The notes under the pieces are model-generated. The model did not search any database. It saw only the letters and a program-made list of their open reading frames with translations, and was not told where the DNA came from. Of a stretch of DNA of 64,000 nt, positions 1 through 9,317 are shown piece after piece. The DNA comes from CAVQJU01 sp963729215 (GTDB lineage: Bacteria; Acidobacteriota; Vicinamibacteria; Vicinamibacterales; CAVVIG01): assembly GCA_963729215.1 (NCBI GenBank), contig CAVSND010000019.1, forward strand, positions 1 through 64,000. The letters run 5' to 3'. Made by a program: the position numbers and the translations under genes. Within the stretch, counting starts at the first letter, position 1, and each line of letters opens with the position of its first letter.

Positions 1-934
1 TCGTGGCTTTCGAAGTGCCCGAAGCCGCCCCCCTCGCCGAACTCGCCAGTCGTGGGCATCGGGACCAGCGCGCCCGACACCGCGCTCATGTTGTTCCCGA
101 GTTGGCCGGCGTCGACGCCAAGCTGGCTCAGATTGTCGCCCCACATCACGCTATAGCGCAGTCCCTCCAGTCAGCCCGTAGAAGATGCCGCTGGTGTACA
201 GACGGCCGAAAAGTACTCATCGGCGATCAATCGCTCGTCGGTCCCGAGCCATAACGGCCACTGTCCCTCCGTGGTGCGGGCGCCCGGCAGGCCACTGATG
301 CCCAGGCCCAGCGCGACGTGCGGGTCGAACGTGTACACAAAGAGGCCGGCGAGCACCACCTGGGCGGGAAGCCCCTCTGAGGTGTTCGTGGTCCACACAT
401 AGGCGCTGTAAGTGAACTAGGGGGTCATCAACCAGCCCTGGAAGAACACGATCGCCTTGTTGAACTGAATGTCCTGACGTTGCTTGACCAACCGGGTGTT
501 CCCGAAACTGTCGGTGTAGGTCTCGTCCAGTGCCCGCTGATTCAGGTAGCGCACGACGGCGTAGAGATCGATGTTCAGCTCCCCTTTCGCGGGTCGGCAA
601 CCTTGAAGCCGCGACCTGGCACGTACCTGCCAAACCCTGGCTGACCGACGGCTTCGTCCCAAGCGAAAACTCGGCGCTGCAGCCGTCCTGTACCCAGATG
701 CTTGTCTGATCGAAGCCCCAGGACGTGCCCAGCTCGCAGGCCACCGTTCCGGTGGACCGCAGGAGCGTGACGCCCCCTGTGGTGTCGGCCGCGCAGGTCT
801 GCCGCTCGTTCGGCTTCGAGCCGCACACCACGGCCACGGTCAAGATCCACGGGCTGGGCGGCGGCCGGCAGGACCATCCCCATCGCCACAATCACCATAC
901 TTGTCCGGAGTACCAGCGCAGTCATCGAAGTCAT
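1..934 (-). pseudogene. DUF3011-porin outer membrane protein, broken, 3' end off the window
   Basis: The start at 934 gives a Sec signal peptide (MTSMTALVLRTSMV, then a run ending AAAQ). Next comes a DUF3011-type domain with four cysteines (VVC, QTC, VAC, DGC) and WGFDQTSIWV, then beta-barrel sequence such as LNIDLYAVVRYLNQ, VFFQGWLMTP, FTYSAYVWTTNT and YTSGIFYGLTG. This reads as an outer-membrane porin with a small cysteine-rich N-terminal domain. The frame is lost several times (near 845, 600-640 and 170-200). A TAG at 417-419 stands where a residue is expected between MTP and FTYSAYVW, with the same frame continuing on both sides. A paralogue remnant lies at 6363-6757. Family assignment is good; the substrate is unknown. 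Confidence 0.6.
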
Positions 935-1322
935 TCAGTCGCTCTCCGTGATTGAAGCGGACCGAGGGAACGCTCGGCTTAAGTGCCGATGTATCCGAAG
1001 GCAAGCAGCGGGCCACATGCCAGCCCGGTGGCCGCGCCCAGAAATATGGCGGAAATTGCCCCAGAATCAGCGATCCCTGATGTGTCGGGCAGCAGGGAGG
1101 CCCCAGGATTCACCGGTACAGGTACATGGCCATGTCACGCCTAATCGGGAAACCTCCGATATTTCGGGACCTGGCGTTCGCTCAACGCGACTCCCCGCCT
1201 CCCCGCAAGCTCGATTAAACCCTTTGAGTCGGGTCCTGTTTGCTGCTGCAGTTCCCTCCCGACTCGCCGGAGGCACCGTTCGTGCACCGGCTGGCCGCCG
1301 ATAATCCAGTCGACCGAGCGTC
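935..1322. other. Gap with no recognisable gene
   Basis: I see no convincing coding sequence, RNA gene or strong hairpin here. It separates the divergent broken porin from the monooxygenase remnant and would contain their promoters, but no clear -35/-10 pair stands out. Confidence 0.4.
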
Positions 1323-1646
1323 TTGCGATCTCGGCGCGAGACAGACCTGAGGTATTTCGCACGTTGTGGGTCTCTGATTGGGGCATGCCACTGCGCCGAT
1401 TTCTCGCTCTTACACGACGCCAACGAACTCAGGGGCCGTGACGATCTGCGACCGGTGGGTGACGCGGGAGGAACTCGACGCGTATCTCCGCTCGCCCAAG
1501 TACCGGCTCTTTCTCACCGTCATCGACCTGTCACTGACGCCTTCCCGGACATCCGCTTCGACGATCTCAATCACATCCGCAGTCTCGAGGTGGTGCGGGC
1601 CGTGCGCACCCCACAGCACTCGATTCGGACGGACGCCGGGCCATGA
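1323..1646 (+). pseudogene. Quinol monooxygenase-like (ABM domain) remnant
   Basis: Three consecutive segments in alternating frames give one ABM-type (antibiotic biosynthesis monooxygenase / YgiN-like) domain: ACHCADFSLLHDANE (about 1383-1428), then VTICDRWVTREELDAYLRS and KYRLFLTVIDLS (about 1438-1532), then PDIRFDDLNHIRSLEVVRAVR (about 1549-1612). Family members are small dimeric haem-independent monooxygenases. The two frame changes nearly compensate each other. I cannot identify the N-terminal strand, so the 5' end is uncertain. It lies just upstream of the sulfatase, but nothing links them functionally. Confidence 0.5.
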
Positions 1647-1760
1647 TCGCTAACATGACCGCCGTGTAGCAGGGCAGTCCTAGGAAGATGATTCGAGCGG
1701 CTATTCGCTACGAGTTGGCCGCAAACATTCCGCTCGTCCAGTAGGAAGGGTTCATCAGTC

Positions 1761-4210
1761 ATGAGAAGAGCACTGTGCGTGATACTCGTGGGCGGAGTCT
1801 TGGCGGCAGCGTGTGCGCAGGCGCCCGGTCAGAGCCCGAACACGTCGGCCACCGGCCAGGCCACCGGGAGTGTGCTTCCGCACCCTGAGGAAGCATTCAA
1901 CGGCAAGATTGGGCGCACGGCCAAGGATTCGACACCCGATTTCCCAAAACCCGTCGAAGCGCCGAAGGGCGCTCCAAATGTGCTCCTGATCTTGACCGAT
2001 GATGTCGGCTTCGGAGCAAGCAGCACATTCGGCGGTCCAATCCAGACGCCCAACTTTCAGCGCCTCGCGGACACCGGCCTGCGTTACAACACGTTTCACA
2101 CCACCGCGCTTTGCTCGCCTACTCGCGCCGCGCTGATTACGGGGCGCAACCATCACTCAAATGCCAGCGGCGTGATAACCGAGATGGCCACCGGCTTCCC
2201 GGCTACAATTCACTCGTGCCGCGGAGTTCAGGCTCGGTGGGAGAAGTCCTCGAGGAGAACGGCTACAACACTTCCTGGTTTGGCAAGATGCATAACGTGC
2301 CGGACTGGATGTCGAGCCAGGCTGGTCCGTTTAACTTGTGGCCGAGCGGCCTGGGCTTCGAATATTTTTACGGATTTATCGGGGGCGACACCAATCAATG
2401 GCATCCGGCTCTTTATGAAAACACCACGCCGATTGAGCCGGATCGCGGAAATCCCAATTATATTCTGGACCATGACTTGGCAGACAAGTCGATTGCCTGG
2501 ATGCGGATGCAACATGCGCTCGCGCCCGCCAAGCCGTGGTTTCTTTATTATGCGACAGGCACCGCGCACTCGCCGCACCACGCGCCGAAAGAATGGATCG
2601 AAAAATATAAGGGCCAATTTGATCAAGGGTGGGACAAGGTGCGAGAGGAGACGCTCGCCCGGCAGATCAAGCTTGGCGTCGTTCCGGCCAACACTCAATT
2701 GACAAAGCGCCCGGACGAGATCCCCGCCTGGGACACCCTTTCTGCCGACCAGAAACGCCTCTATGCGCACATGATGGAGGTCTATGCGGGCGCGCTCTCC
2801 CACGCGGACAACCAGATCGGCCGCTTGCTCGACGCGATCCAGGACTCCGGCCAGCTCGATAATACGCTCATCATTCTTCATGATGGGAGACAACGGAGCG
2901 AGCGCCGAAGGCAGCTTGCAAGGCACAACAAACGAGGTGGCGACAGCCGGCAATGGCGTAAGGAGAGCCTCCCCTACCTGCTCTCGATGATCGATAAATT
3001 GGGTGGTCCGCTGACCTACAATCACTATCCCGGTTGGCTGGGCGCACGCCATGGATGCGCCGATGCAGTGGACGAAGCAGATCGCGTCGCATTTCGGCGG
3101 CACCCGCAATGGCATGGTGATCTCGTGGCCTGCGCGGATCAAGGACAAGGGCGGCATCCGCACCCAGTTTTGCCATGTCATCGATATCGTGCCGACCCTC
3201 TACGAAGCCATCGGCATCACGCCACCGACGATTTTGACGGCGTGCAGCAAAAGCCGCTGGAAGGCACAAGCCTCGTCTACACGTTCGACAACGCCAGCGC
3301 TCCGACGCGCCACACGACGCAGTATTTCGAGATGCTCGGCAATCGCGCAATCTACAAAGATGGCTGGATGGCGAGCACGACGCCGCTGCGGCTGCCATGG
3401 GTCACGATTGGTTCGGAACCGAGCCCCGATGACTTCAAATGGGAGCTGTACAATATCGACAATGATTTCAGTCAGGCCAACAATCTGGCGGACAAGAATC
3501 CCGGCAAGCTGAAGGAACTTCAGGACGCCTTCGACGTCGAGGCGAAGAAGTACAATGTTTATCCGCTCGATTCGAGTTTCGCGTCCCGCGTCGATCCAGC
3601 TATCCGGCCAAGCCTCACGCGCGGGCGCAACGAATTCACTTATTATCCCGGCATGATCCGCATCCCCGAAGGATCCGCGCCGAACTTCAAGAATGGGTCG
3701 TGGACGATAGCCGCTGAAGTCGCGATTCCGGAGAATGGCGCAAGCGGGGTCTTGGCAACCATGGGCGGGCGGTTCGCTGGCTGGGGATTGCTGATGCAAG
3801 ACAGCAAACCGCAATTCGTCTATGCCCTCTCAAACCAGCCCGAGCACAAGTTCCGCATCGCTTCCGACCAGCCTATCTCGCCTGGCAATCACGTCGTGCG
3901 CTTAAACTTCAAATATGATGGAGGCGGCGTCGGTAAAGGCGCAACGGGAACGCTGTTCGTTGATGGAAAGCAGGTCGCGCAAGGGCGGATCCCCCAAACG
4001 GTACGGCTCCGTTTCAGCCTGGATGAAACCTTCGATATTGGCGAAGACACCGGCACGCCCGTGGTCGAGGACTACGCGGACAAAATGCCTTATCGGTTCA
4101 CGGGCACGCTCAAGAAGTTCGTCGTGCTGCTCGAGCCGGAAAAGCTGACGGAAGAAGAGCGCAAACATCTGCTTGAGGAAGAAGCAAAGGCTTACATGGC
4201 CATGCAGTAG
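1761..4210 (+). CDS. Secreted arylsulfatase (Cys-type), frameshifted
   Basis: Hydrolyses sulfate esters, probably in the periplasm. The start ATG gives a lipoprotein-like leader (VLAAACAQAPG). The alkaline-phosphatase-fold core follows with the metal site LLILTDDVGFG and the sulfatase signature CSPTRAALITGR, whose Cys is the residue oxidised to formylglycine. Later motifs are WFGKMHN, GTAHSPHHAPKEW, LIILHDG/MGDNGAS, the C-terminal segment ELYNIDNDFSQANNL and a beta-rich tail ending EEEAKAYMAMQ. Frame changes near 2205, 2885, 2960, 3045 and 3225 split it; all parts align as one ~815-residue protein. Its maturase lies at 5106-6253. The sequence is visibly poorer in GC than its neighbours (many TAT, TTT and AAT codons), which suggests transfer. 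Confidence 0.8.
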
Positions 4211-4237
4211 GCAAGTTCAATTCGGTTCGAATGGACG

Positions 4238-4261
4238 GGCCCCTGCTCATCCGCGGGGGCC
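4238..4261 (+). terminator. GC-rich hairpin after the sulfatase gene
   Basis: GGCCCC at 4238-4243 pairs with GGGGCC at 4256-4261, 28 bp after the sulfatase stop. There is no following T-run, so it may be a stem that protects the 3' end or weakly reduces read-through rather than a true intrinsic terminator. Confidence 0.3.
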
Positions 4262-4302
4262 TCCGCCTATCTTCTTCGCCGTCAGCTTGTCCCAGGAGAC
4301 GC

Positions 4303-5089
4303 ATGAAGTCTTGTAGTACATCTGTCGTCACGTTCGCGCTGGCAACGCTGCTGACGCTGCCCATCGCGGCTGGCGCACAGGACACCACGGCGCTCGCAAA
4401 GCAAACGCAGAATCCAGTGTCGAGCCTGATCAGCGTGCCGTTCCAGGGCAACTGGGACTTCGGCATCGGCGACAACGACGACACCAGCACGCCGCTCAAC
4501 TTCCAGCCGGTGGTGCCGTTCCCGGTCAGCAAGGGCCGAACGTCATCCTGCGAGTCATCATGCCGCTGACGCCGCAGCCCGGCCCGATGGGTGCGCATCA
4601 ACGGCCTGGCCGACACGGTGTTGAGCGCGTTCTTTTCCCCATCGAATCGGGGTCGCGTCATCTGGGGTGTTGGTCCCGTCATGCTGTCCACCGCCACCAG
4701 CAACGAGCTGGGCAGCGAGAAGGTCGGCATCGGTCCGACCTTTGTCGTGTTGACGCAGCCCGGCCAGTGGTCGATCGGCGTGCGGGCCAACCCGAATCTG
4801 GTCCACGAGCGGCGCCAAGAACCGCAAGGATGTGAAGGCACGTTCCTGCAGCCGTTCGCCAACTACAATCTGGGGGACGGGCTCAATCGGCGCCTAAATG
4901 GAAGCCTCGGGCAACTGGAAAGCCGACGAAACGTGGACCGCGCCGCTCCTGTTCAACGTCAGCAAGGTCGTGCGCCTCGGCATGCGGCCCGTCAACCTGG
5001 TGATGGCCGCCGGTCCCATGGTGGCGAGCCCCACCGGCGGACCCAACTGGCGGTTCCGGGTGATGGCCGTCTTCCTGTCCCCGCGGTAA
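4303..5089 (+). CDS. Outer-membrane transporter-like beta-barrel (neuromedin-U/MetA-type), frameshifted
   Basis: The N-terminus is a signal peptide (MKSCSTSVVTFALATLLT, then AAGAQ). Barrel motifs of the family often annotated 'transporter' or 'neuromedin U' follow: NWDFGIGDNDD, NFQPVVPFPVS, GLADTVLSAFFSP, VIWGVGPVMLSTAT, GPTFVVLTQPGQWSIG, TFLQPFANYNL, TWTAPLLFNVSKVVRLG and a C-terminal strand RFRVMAVFLSPR. Frame changes occur near 4530, 4590 and 4880. It sits between the arylsulfatase and its maturase on the same strand, so it could admit sulfated substrates. That role is inferred from position only. Confidence 0.65.
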
Positions 5090-5105
5090 GCCGATTGATC
5101 CAAAA

Positions 5106-6253
5106 ATGAGAAGTAGGCAACAGCGGCAGAAGCGTCGACTGCGGTCCGGCGCAAGCAGTCACGCCGCCCGAACGCTCCTCGTGCTGCTCGCGGCAGCCTC
5201 GATAGGCGGCCTCGGGTGGTGGCTCTACCCCGATCAATCGAAGCGTCCCGCGCGTGTGTCCGTGCCGGCGTCGTTCCGGCCCACCGTGGAGAACGCTCGA
5301 CCGGCGACCGGTAGCGCGCCCGAGGGCATCGTGTTCGTTCCCGGCGGCGAGTTCTCCATGGGCGCCGCCGAGTCGCCCGACATGAACATGGTCGGGATGG
5401 AGGCCACGACCGATTCCAGGCCCATTCATCGTGTTTACGTCGACGGGTTCTGGATGGACGAGTCGGAAGTAACCAACGCGCAGTTCGCGGCGTTCGTCGA
5501 GGGCCACCGGGTACGTGACGATCGCCGAGCGGACCCCGCGCCGAGGATTTCCTGGCGCACCCCCGGAGAATCTCGTCGCCGGTGCGGTGGTGTTCTCACC
5601 GCCCAGCCATCCCGTACCGCTGAACAATCATTTTCAGTGGTGGTCGTACGTGAAGCGTGCAAACTGGCGCCATCCCGGGGGCCCGGAGAGCAGCCTGGCG
5701 GGCCGGGAGCGATATCCCGTGGTCCAGGTCGCGTTCGACGATGCGGTCGCGTTCGCGGCGTGGGCAGGCAAACGTCTGCCGACCGAAGCGGAGTGGGAGT
5801 TCGCCGCTCGAGGTGGGTTGAGCGGCAAACTCTACGCATGGGGCGACGAGTTCACGCCGAGCGGCCGCTGGATGGCCAACACTTATCAGGGGCACTTCCC
5901 CGACTCGGATACCGCGAGGACGGCTACAGCGGCATCGGGCCTGTGGGGCAATTCGCTCCAACGGCTATGGTCTTCACGACGTCGCCGGGAACGTGTGGGA
6001 GTGGGTGAGCGATTGGTATCGGCCCGACTACTACGCGCAACTCGCGTCCGCCGGCGGCGTGGCGCGCAACCCCCGCGGTCCCGACACGCCTTTCGATCCG
6101 AGCGAGCCGAGCGAGAAGAAGCGAGTGCACCGCGGCGGGTCGTTCCTCTGCACTGACCGGTCCTGTTCACGTTACATGGTGGGCACGCGGGGCAAGGGCG
6201 AAAGCAGCACGGGCACGAATCACGTGGGCTTCCGTCTCGTGAGGAGGCCCTGA
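5106..6253 (+). CDS. Formylglycine-generating enzyme (sulfatase maturase), frameshifted
   Basis: Oxidises the active-site Cys of sulfatases to formylglycine. One N-terminal membrane anchor or signal (ARTLLVLLAAASIGGLGWWL) precedes the FGE-sulfatase domain: FVPGGEFSMGAAES, VYVDGFWMDESEVTNAQF, VAFDDAVAFAAWAGKRLPTE, AEWEFAARGG, VAGNVWEWVSDWY and RVHRGGSFLCTDRSCSRY. The last motif carries two cysteines four residues apart, matching the catalytic pair of known FGEs. Frame changes occur near 5510, 5550, 5910 and 5965. Placement with a Cys-type sulfatase 0.9 kb upstream makes a self-sufficient sulfatase module. The membrane anchor suggests that maturation occurs at or beyond the membrane. Confidence 0.8.
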
Positions 6254-6362
6254 CCCCGTGCCCTTTGCACGTGCAGGGTTCTGGGAAATTCCAAAACGGG
6301 CATTGACCTTGAAGCGACAAAGGCGGAGGTCGCAAAGCGACAGTGAAGAGGGAGAGCCCCGT

Positions 6363-6757
6363 ATGGTGTTGATGACTCCGCTGGTCCTGCGAGCAAGTGT
6401 CGTGGTACCTGGAAGGCGAGCACTACTGGCGGCGATTGAGCAACTTCCGCGGCACGGGGATCACGGCGCTGCCGTTCGACCACCTCACGGACACCGGTTT
6501 CCAGCTGCAGGCGTCGGCGATGGTGGTCCCCAGGACGGCGCAACTCTATCTGTCCGGCTCAAAGATTTTCGGCAACTACGGCAATCCGTCCGACGTGCGT
6601 TTTGGCCTCAACGTCTTCCCGTGGAAGAACCAGATGGTTCGCTCGAACACGGAATTGCTCTACTTGAACCGCTCGCCGGTGGGTTACCTGAGCGTCCCCT
6701 TTGCGTTGGGCGGGAACGGCCCCGTGTTCCACTTTCAACCTCGAAGTGAATTTATGA
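6363..6757 (+). pseudogene. Internally deleted porin remnant
   Basis: The first codons (MVLMTPLVLRAS) closely match the signal-peptide start of the porin at 934, including at the DNA level. The text then jumps directly to a porin C-terminal half: WYLEGEHYWRRLSNF, LPFDHLTDTGFQLQASAMVV, LYLSGSKIFGNYG, GLNVFPWKNQMVRSNTELLY, LNRSPVGYLSVPFALGGNGP and, after another shift, the terminal strand FNLEVNL with a TGA ending at 6757. The DUF3011 part and first barrel strands are missing, so an internal deletion of several hundred bases joined the two ends. Confidence 0.6.
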
Positions 6758-6818
6758 AGGGTAGCAGGCTGAACGATGGACAACGACGTGGCTCGAGGAC
6801 AGTGGCTGGAGGCTTCTG

Positions 6819-7024
6819 ATGGCTAAGGCGAAACGACAGGCAAGAAAGGCGGCGCGGAAGACGCGCCGCACTGCGCGGAAAGTTGCACGCAAGGTGCGTC
6901 GCAAGGGGCGAAAGGTTGCGCGCAAAGTCAGGCGCGCGAGACGGAAAGTCGCACGGGTTCGCGGATCATCAGACGCCGCGCGCCTGCCCGTCAAAAGGCA
7001 GGAAACCCCGACGAGACGAGCTAA
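6819..7024 (+). CDS. Histone H1-like Arg/Lys-rich basic protein
   Basis: The protein starts MAKAKRQARKAARK and repeats KVARKVRR / KVARKVRRKGR units for about 45 residues, then SSDAARLPVKRQETPTRR. This is the style of bacterial H1-like nucleoid proteins that coat DNA. In its own frame no stop occurs until 7475, deep inside the next gene. Stops at 7022 and 7027 in the other two frames make a single-base shift near the end the likelier explanation, so the 3' end is approximate. Low-complexity basic sequence makes homology hard to judge. Confidence 0.45.
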
Positions 7025-7110
7025 CGTGAGGCTTGGTGGTTTCGCCGGGAGACCGGCGGGACGACGGGCCCCGAATTTGGTTCCCCTCGATGGGGACGGA
7101 AGAGAGCGCG

Positions 7111-8481
7111 ATGAAAACAGTCGTAAGTTCATCCAAGGAGGAGAGGCATGCGCAAGGAAGAGCCCTCCGCGAGAAGTGCCCGCGGACTTCGCACGCCGAG
7201 TGGAAGCCGCCGCACGACCGGCCGGACCCAGTCCGCCTGGTACTGAAGGCCGACGAGGGACGTCTCCCCGATCTCCTTCCCCTTCGCCACGGGCGCATGG
7301 TGGCTTCTCCCTTCACCTTCTACCGGGGCTCGGCGCTTGCCATGGCGGTGGATCTGGCGGGCCTTCCGTCTACCGGCATCCGCGTGCAATGCGGCGGAGA
7401 CTCCCACCTGGTCAACTTCCGGGGTCTCGCCACGCCGGAGAGGCAAGTCATCTTCGCCATCAACGATCTCGATGAGACCCTCCCGGCACCCTGGGAGTGG
7501 GACCTCAAGCGTCTCGCGACGAGTTTCGTGATCGCCTGTCGCGACAACGGCCTCAGCGAATCCGTCGCCAAGGATGCGGTCCTCACCTGTGTAAGGTCCT
7601 ACCGCGAGCACATGGCCGAGTTCGCCGAAATGAAGGTGTTGGACCTGTGGTACTTCGCCGTCGAGGCCGAGATGCTGATCGCGGGCGTCAAGGATGCCGG
7701 GATCCGCCGCGGCGCGATCAAGAACTTGGCGAAGGCGCGTGAGAGCAGCACGTCGGAAGGCCTCTTTCCGAAGCTCGTGGCGATTCCGGGCGGGTCGCCG
7801 GTCATCAAAGACCAGCTCCCGGCGATCTACCACTGGAAAGGTCACACTGCCGGGGAGATCCATCCGGATGTCAGGGAGGCCTTCGCCCAGTACCGCGAAA
7901 CCCTGGCGCCTAACCATCGCATGTTGCTCGACCGCTACGAAATCAAGGACGCCGCAGTCAAGGTCGTCGGCGTCGGGAGCGTCGGCACCGGCTGCTGGAT
8001 GATGCTCTTGGTGGCCGGCGAAGGAGATCCTCTCATTTTGCAGGTCAAAGAGGCGCGCGCCTCGGTTCTGGAGGCCTATGCGGGGAAGAGCGTCTACCCG
8101 AACCACGGACAGCGTGTCGTGAACGGCAACCGACTTATGCAGCCGGCCAGCGACATCTTCCTCGGCTGGACCGAGGGCAGGCAAGGACGTCACTTCTATG
8201 TCCGCCAACTCCGGGACGTCAAGATCAAGTTTGCCGTCGAGACGTTCGACAAGGCCAGGATGATCGTCTTCGCCCAGTGTTGCGGCTACTCGCTGGCGCT
8301 CTCCCACGCGCGCTCCGGGGACGCCGCGATGATCAGCGGTTACCTGGGCAAGAGCGACACATTCGACAAAGCTATCGCCGCTTTCTCGATCGCTTATGCC
8401 GATCAGAACGAAAAGGACCACGCCGCGCTGAAACGTGCCATCCGCGACGGAAAGGTCAAGGCGGTCATCGAAAAGAAGTAG
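7111..8481 (+). CDS. DUF2252 family protein
   Basis: An intact 456-residue protein with the kinase-like motifs of the DUF2252 family: RHGRMVASPFTFYRGSA, CGGDSHLVNFRG, FAINDLDETLPAPWEWDLKR, VVGVGSVGTGCW, LQVKEARASVL, VYPNHGQRVVNGNRLMQ, FYVRQLRDVKIK and ALSHARSGD. The family resembles aminoglycoside phosphotransferases, but its substrate is not known. ATG 7111 (MKTVVSSSKEERH) fits the usual N-terminus; an in-frame ATG at 7090 is an alternative. It is one of the few unbroken genes in the first 9 kb. Confidence 0.8.
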   Translation: MKTVVSSSKEERHAQGRALREKCPRTSHAEWKPPHDRPDPVRLVLKADEGRLPDLLPLRHGRMVASPFTFYRGSALAMAVDLAGLPSTGIRVQCGGDSHLVNFRGLATPERQVIFAINDLDETLPAPWEWDLKRLATSFVIACRDNGLSESVAKDAVLTCVRSYREHMAEFAEMKVLDLWYFAVEAEMLIAGVKDAGIRRGAIKNLAKARESSTSEGLFPKLVAIPGGSPVIKDQLPAIYHWKGHTAGEIHPDVREAFAQYRETLAPNHRMLLDRYEIKDAAVKVVGVGSVGTGCWMMLLVAGEGDPLILQVKEARASVLEAYAGKSVYPNHGQRVVNGNRLMQPASDIFLGWTEGRQGRHFYVRQLRDVKIKFAVETFDKARMIVFAQCCGYSLALSHARSGDAAMISGYLGKSDTFDKAIAAFSIAYADQNEKDHAALKRAIRDGKVKAVIEKK

Positions 8482-8517
8482 CAGTGGTGCCCGCGGGAGT
8501 CTCATGAGGACGCGACG

Positions 8518-8858
8518 ATGGCGTTCGAACGCGGCTTTCCCGCCCCCGGCGCCGCCGAGCAGGCGTACGATGCTTCCGAACTCCGTCGGGCGATAGAAGC
8601 GTACAAGTTCTTCTACGGCACAGTCGCGACCGAGGCTGTGATGCAGCAGGGGATGGCCGCGGGCGCCAAGGTGAATCGGGAAGTCGCGAGTCGAACTCGC
8701 GCGTCGGCGCGACACTGGTCTTTCCAGTCGGCAACCGACACGCAATCAAGGTCGGTTGGAGCACAGGCGCGTTCGTCCGGTCGGGGCCTGACTTCAACAC
8801 ATTCTCTCTGGGATGGCAGGCGGGTTGGCTCAGTCGGCGGTCTGCCCAGAAGCCGTAG
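8518..8858 (+). pseudogene. Chimeric remnant: DUF1254-type N-terminus joined to a beta-barrel C-terminus
   Basis: Residues 1-50 (FERGFPAPGAAEQAYDAS, then RRAIEAYKFFYGTVATEAV) are the start of a DUF1254/DUF1214 protein, but the rest of that ~450-residue family is absent. After a frame change near 8686 the sequence becomes the C-terminus of a Phenol_MetA_deg-type barrel: SRVGATLVFPVGNRHAIKVG, WSTGAFVRSGPDFNTFSLGW, then a TAG at 8856. The DNA reads as two gene ends fused by a large deletion. Confidence 0.5.
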
Positions 8859-8880
8859 GGCTGACACCCCTGAAAGGCCC

Positions 8881-8905
8881 TTGCAAAGTATTGCAACGGA
8901 TTGCA
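8881..8905. repeat. Three TTGCA direct repeats at 10-bp spacing
   Basis: TTGCAAAGTA, TTGCAACGGA and TTGCAGAGAA follow one another, so TTGCA recurs every 10 bp, one helical turn. They lie about 100 bp beyond the broken tRNA-Arg. Helically phased short repeats of this kind can be protein-binding arms (integrase or regulator). No protein partner is identified. Confidence 0.35.
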
Positions 8906-8944
8906 GAGAACCCGACTTTTGGAGGCGTCGTCCGGCTTTTTACG

Positions 8945-8975
8945 AAATAAACCGACCCCGTTTTACCGGGGTCGG
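8945..8975 (-). terminator. Intrinsic terminator, minus strand
   Basis: CCGACCCCG (8952-8960) pairs with CGGGGTCGG (8967-8975) around a six-base loop. Read on the minus strand, the stem is followed by TTTATTT. It would end transcripts coming from the truncated tRNA-Arg at 9041. Confidence 0.7.
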
Positions 8976-9002
8976 CTGCGATCGGCCTTCATCACTTCTC
9001 GT

Positions 9003-9041
9003 TTAGAAGGCCGGTGCTCTATCCAACTGAGCTACGGGCGC
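9003..9041 (-). tRNA. tRNA-Arg (UCU), 5' half only
   Basis: On the minus strand the sequence opens with a tRNA acceptor strand GCGCCCG, TA, a D-arm GCTC...GAGC, an anticodon stem 5' strand CCGGC and the loop CTTCTAA, giving anticodon TCT. The expected complementary GCCGG, the T-arm with TTCGAATC, and the 3' acceptor strand are absent; the sequence becomes unrelated and runs into the terminator. It cannot fold into a tRNA. The break point just after the anticodon loop suggests recombination or deletion at the 3' side. Confidence 0.7.
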
Positions 9042-9317
9042 ACGTGGTTGGAAGTGTCAGTGTAGCAAGTCTCTCCGGGCTTCGTGCGGCCCGGCATTGC
9101 GAGGGAGCCCGTGCTGTATCCCGCCGCGCCAATCGCGGGAGAGTTGGAGCGTGGCGACGTCATGGCCAAGCTTCGGCGGCATCAGGCGGCGCTCGAATCC
9201 GGCTCGGGTGCCGGTGTGAAGTAGTACGATCGTCGTCGGATAATGGGGCGGCAGGCGCGAGCGATAGTCTCGACGCGCCTGCCGTTTTTCATGTGGCCGC
9301 AAGATGATGACCGAGGA

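Noticed and set aside
7129..8745. A 538-codon open frame on the minus strand opposite DUF2252
   Set aside because: It mirrors the high-GC codon pattern of the well-supported plus-strand gene and shows no domain, signal peptide or plausible composition.
9057..9230. A 37-codon plus-strand ORF after the broken tRNA
   Set aside because: No ribosome site, no recognisable sequence and biased composition; not supported as a gene.
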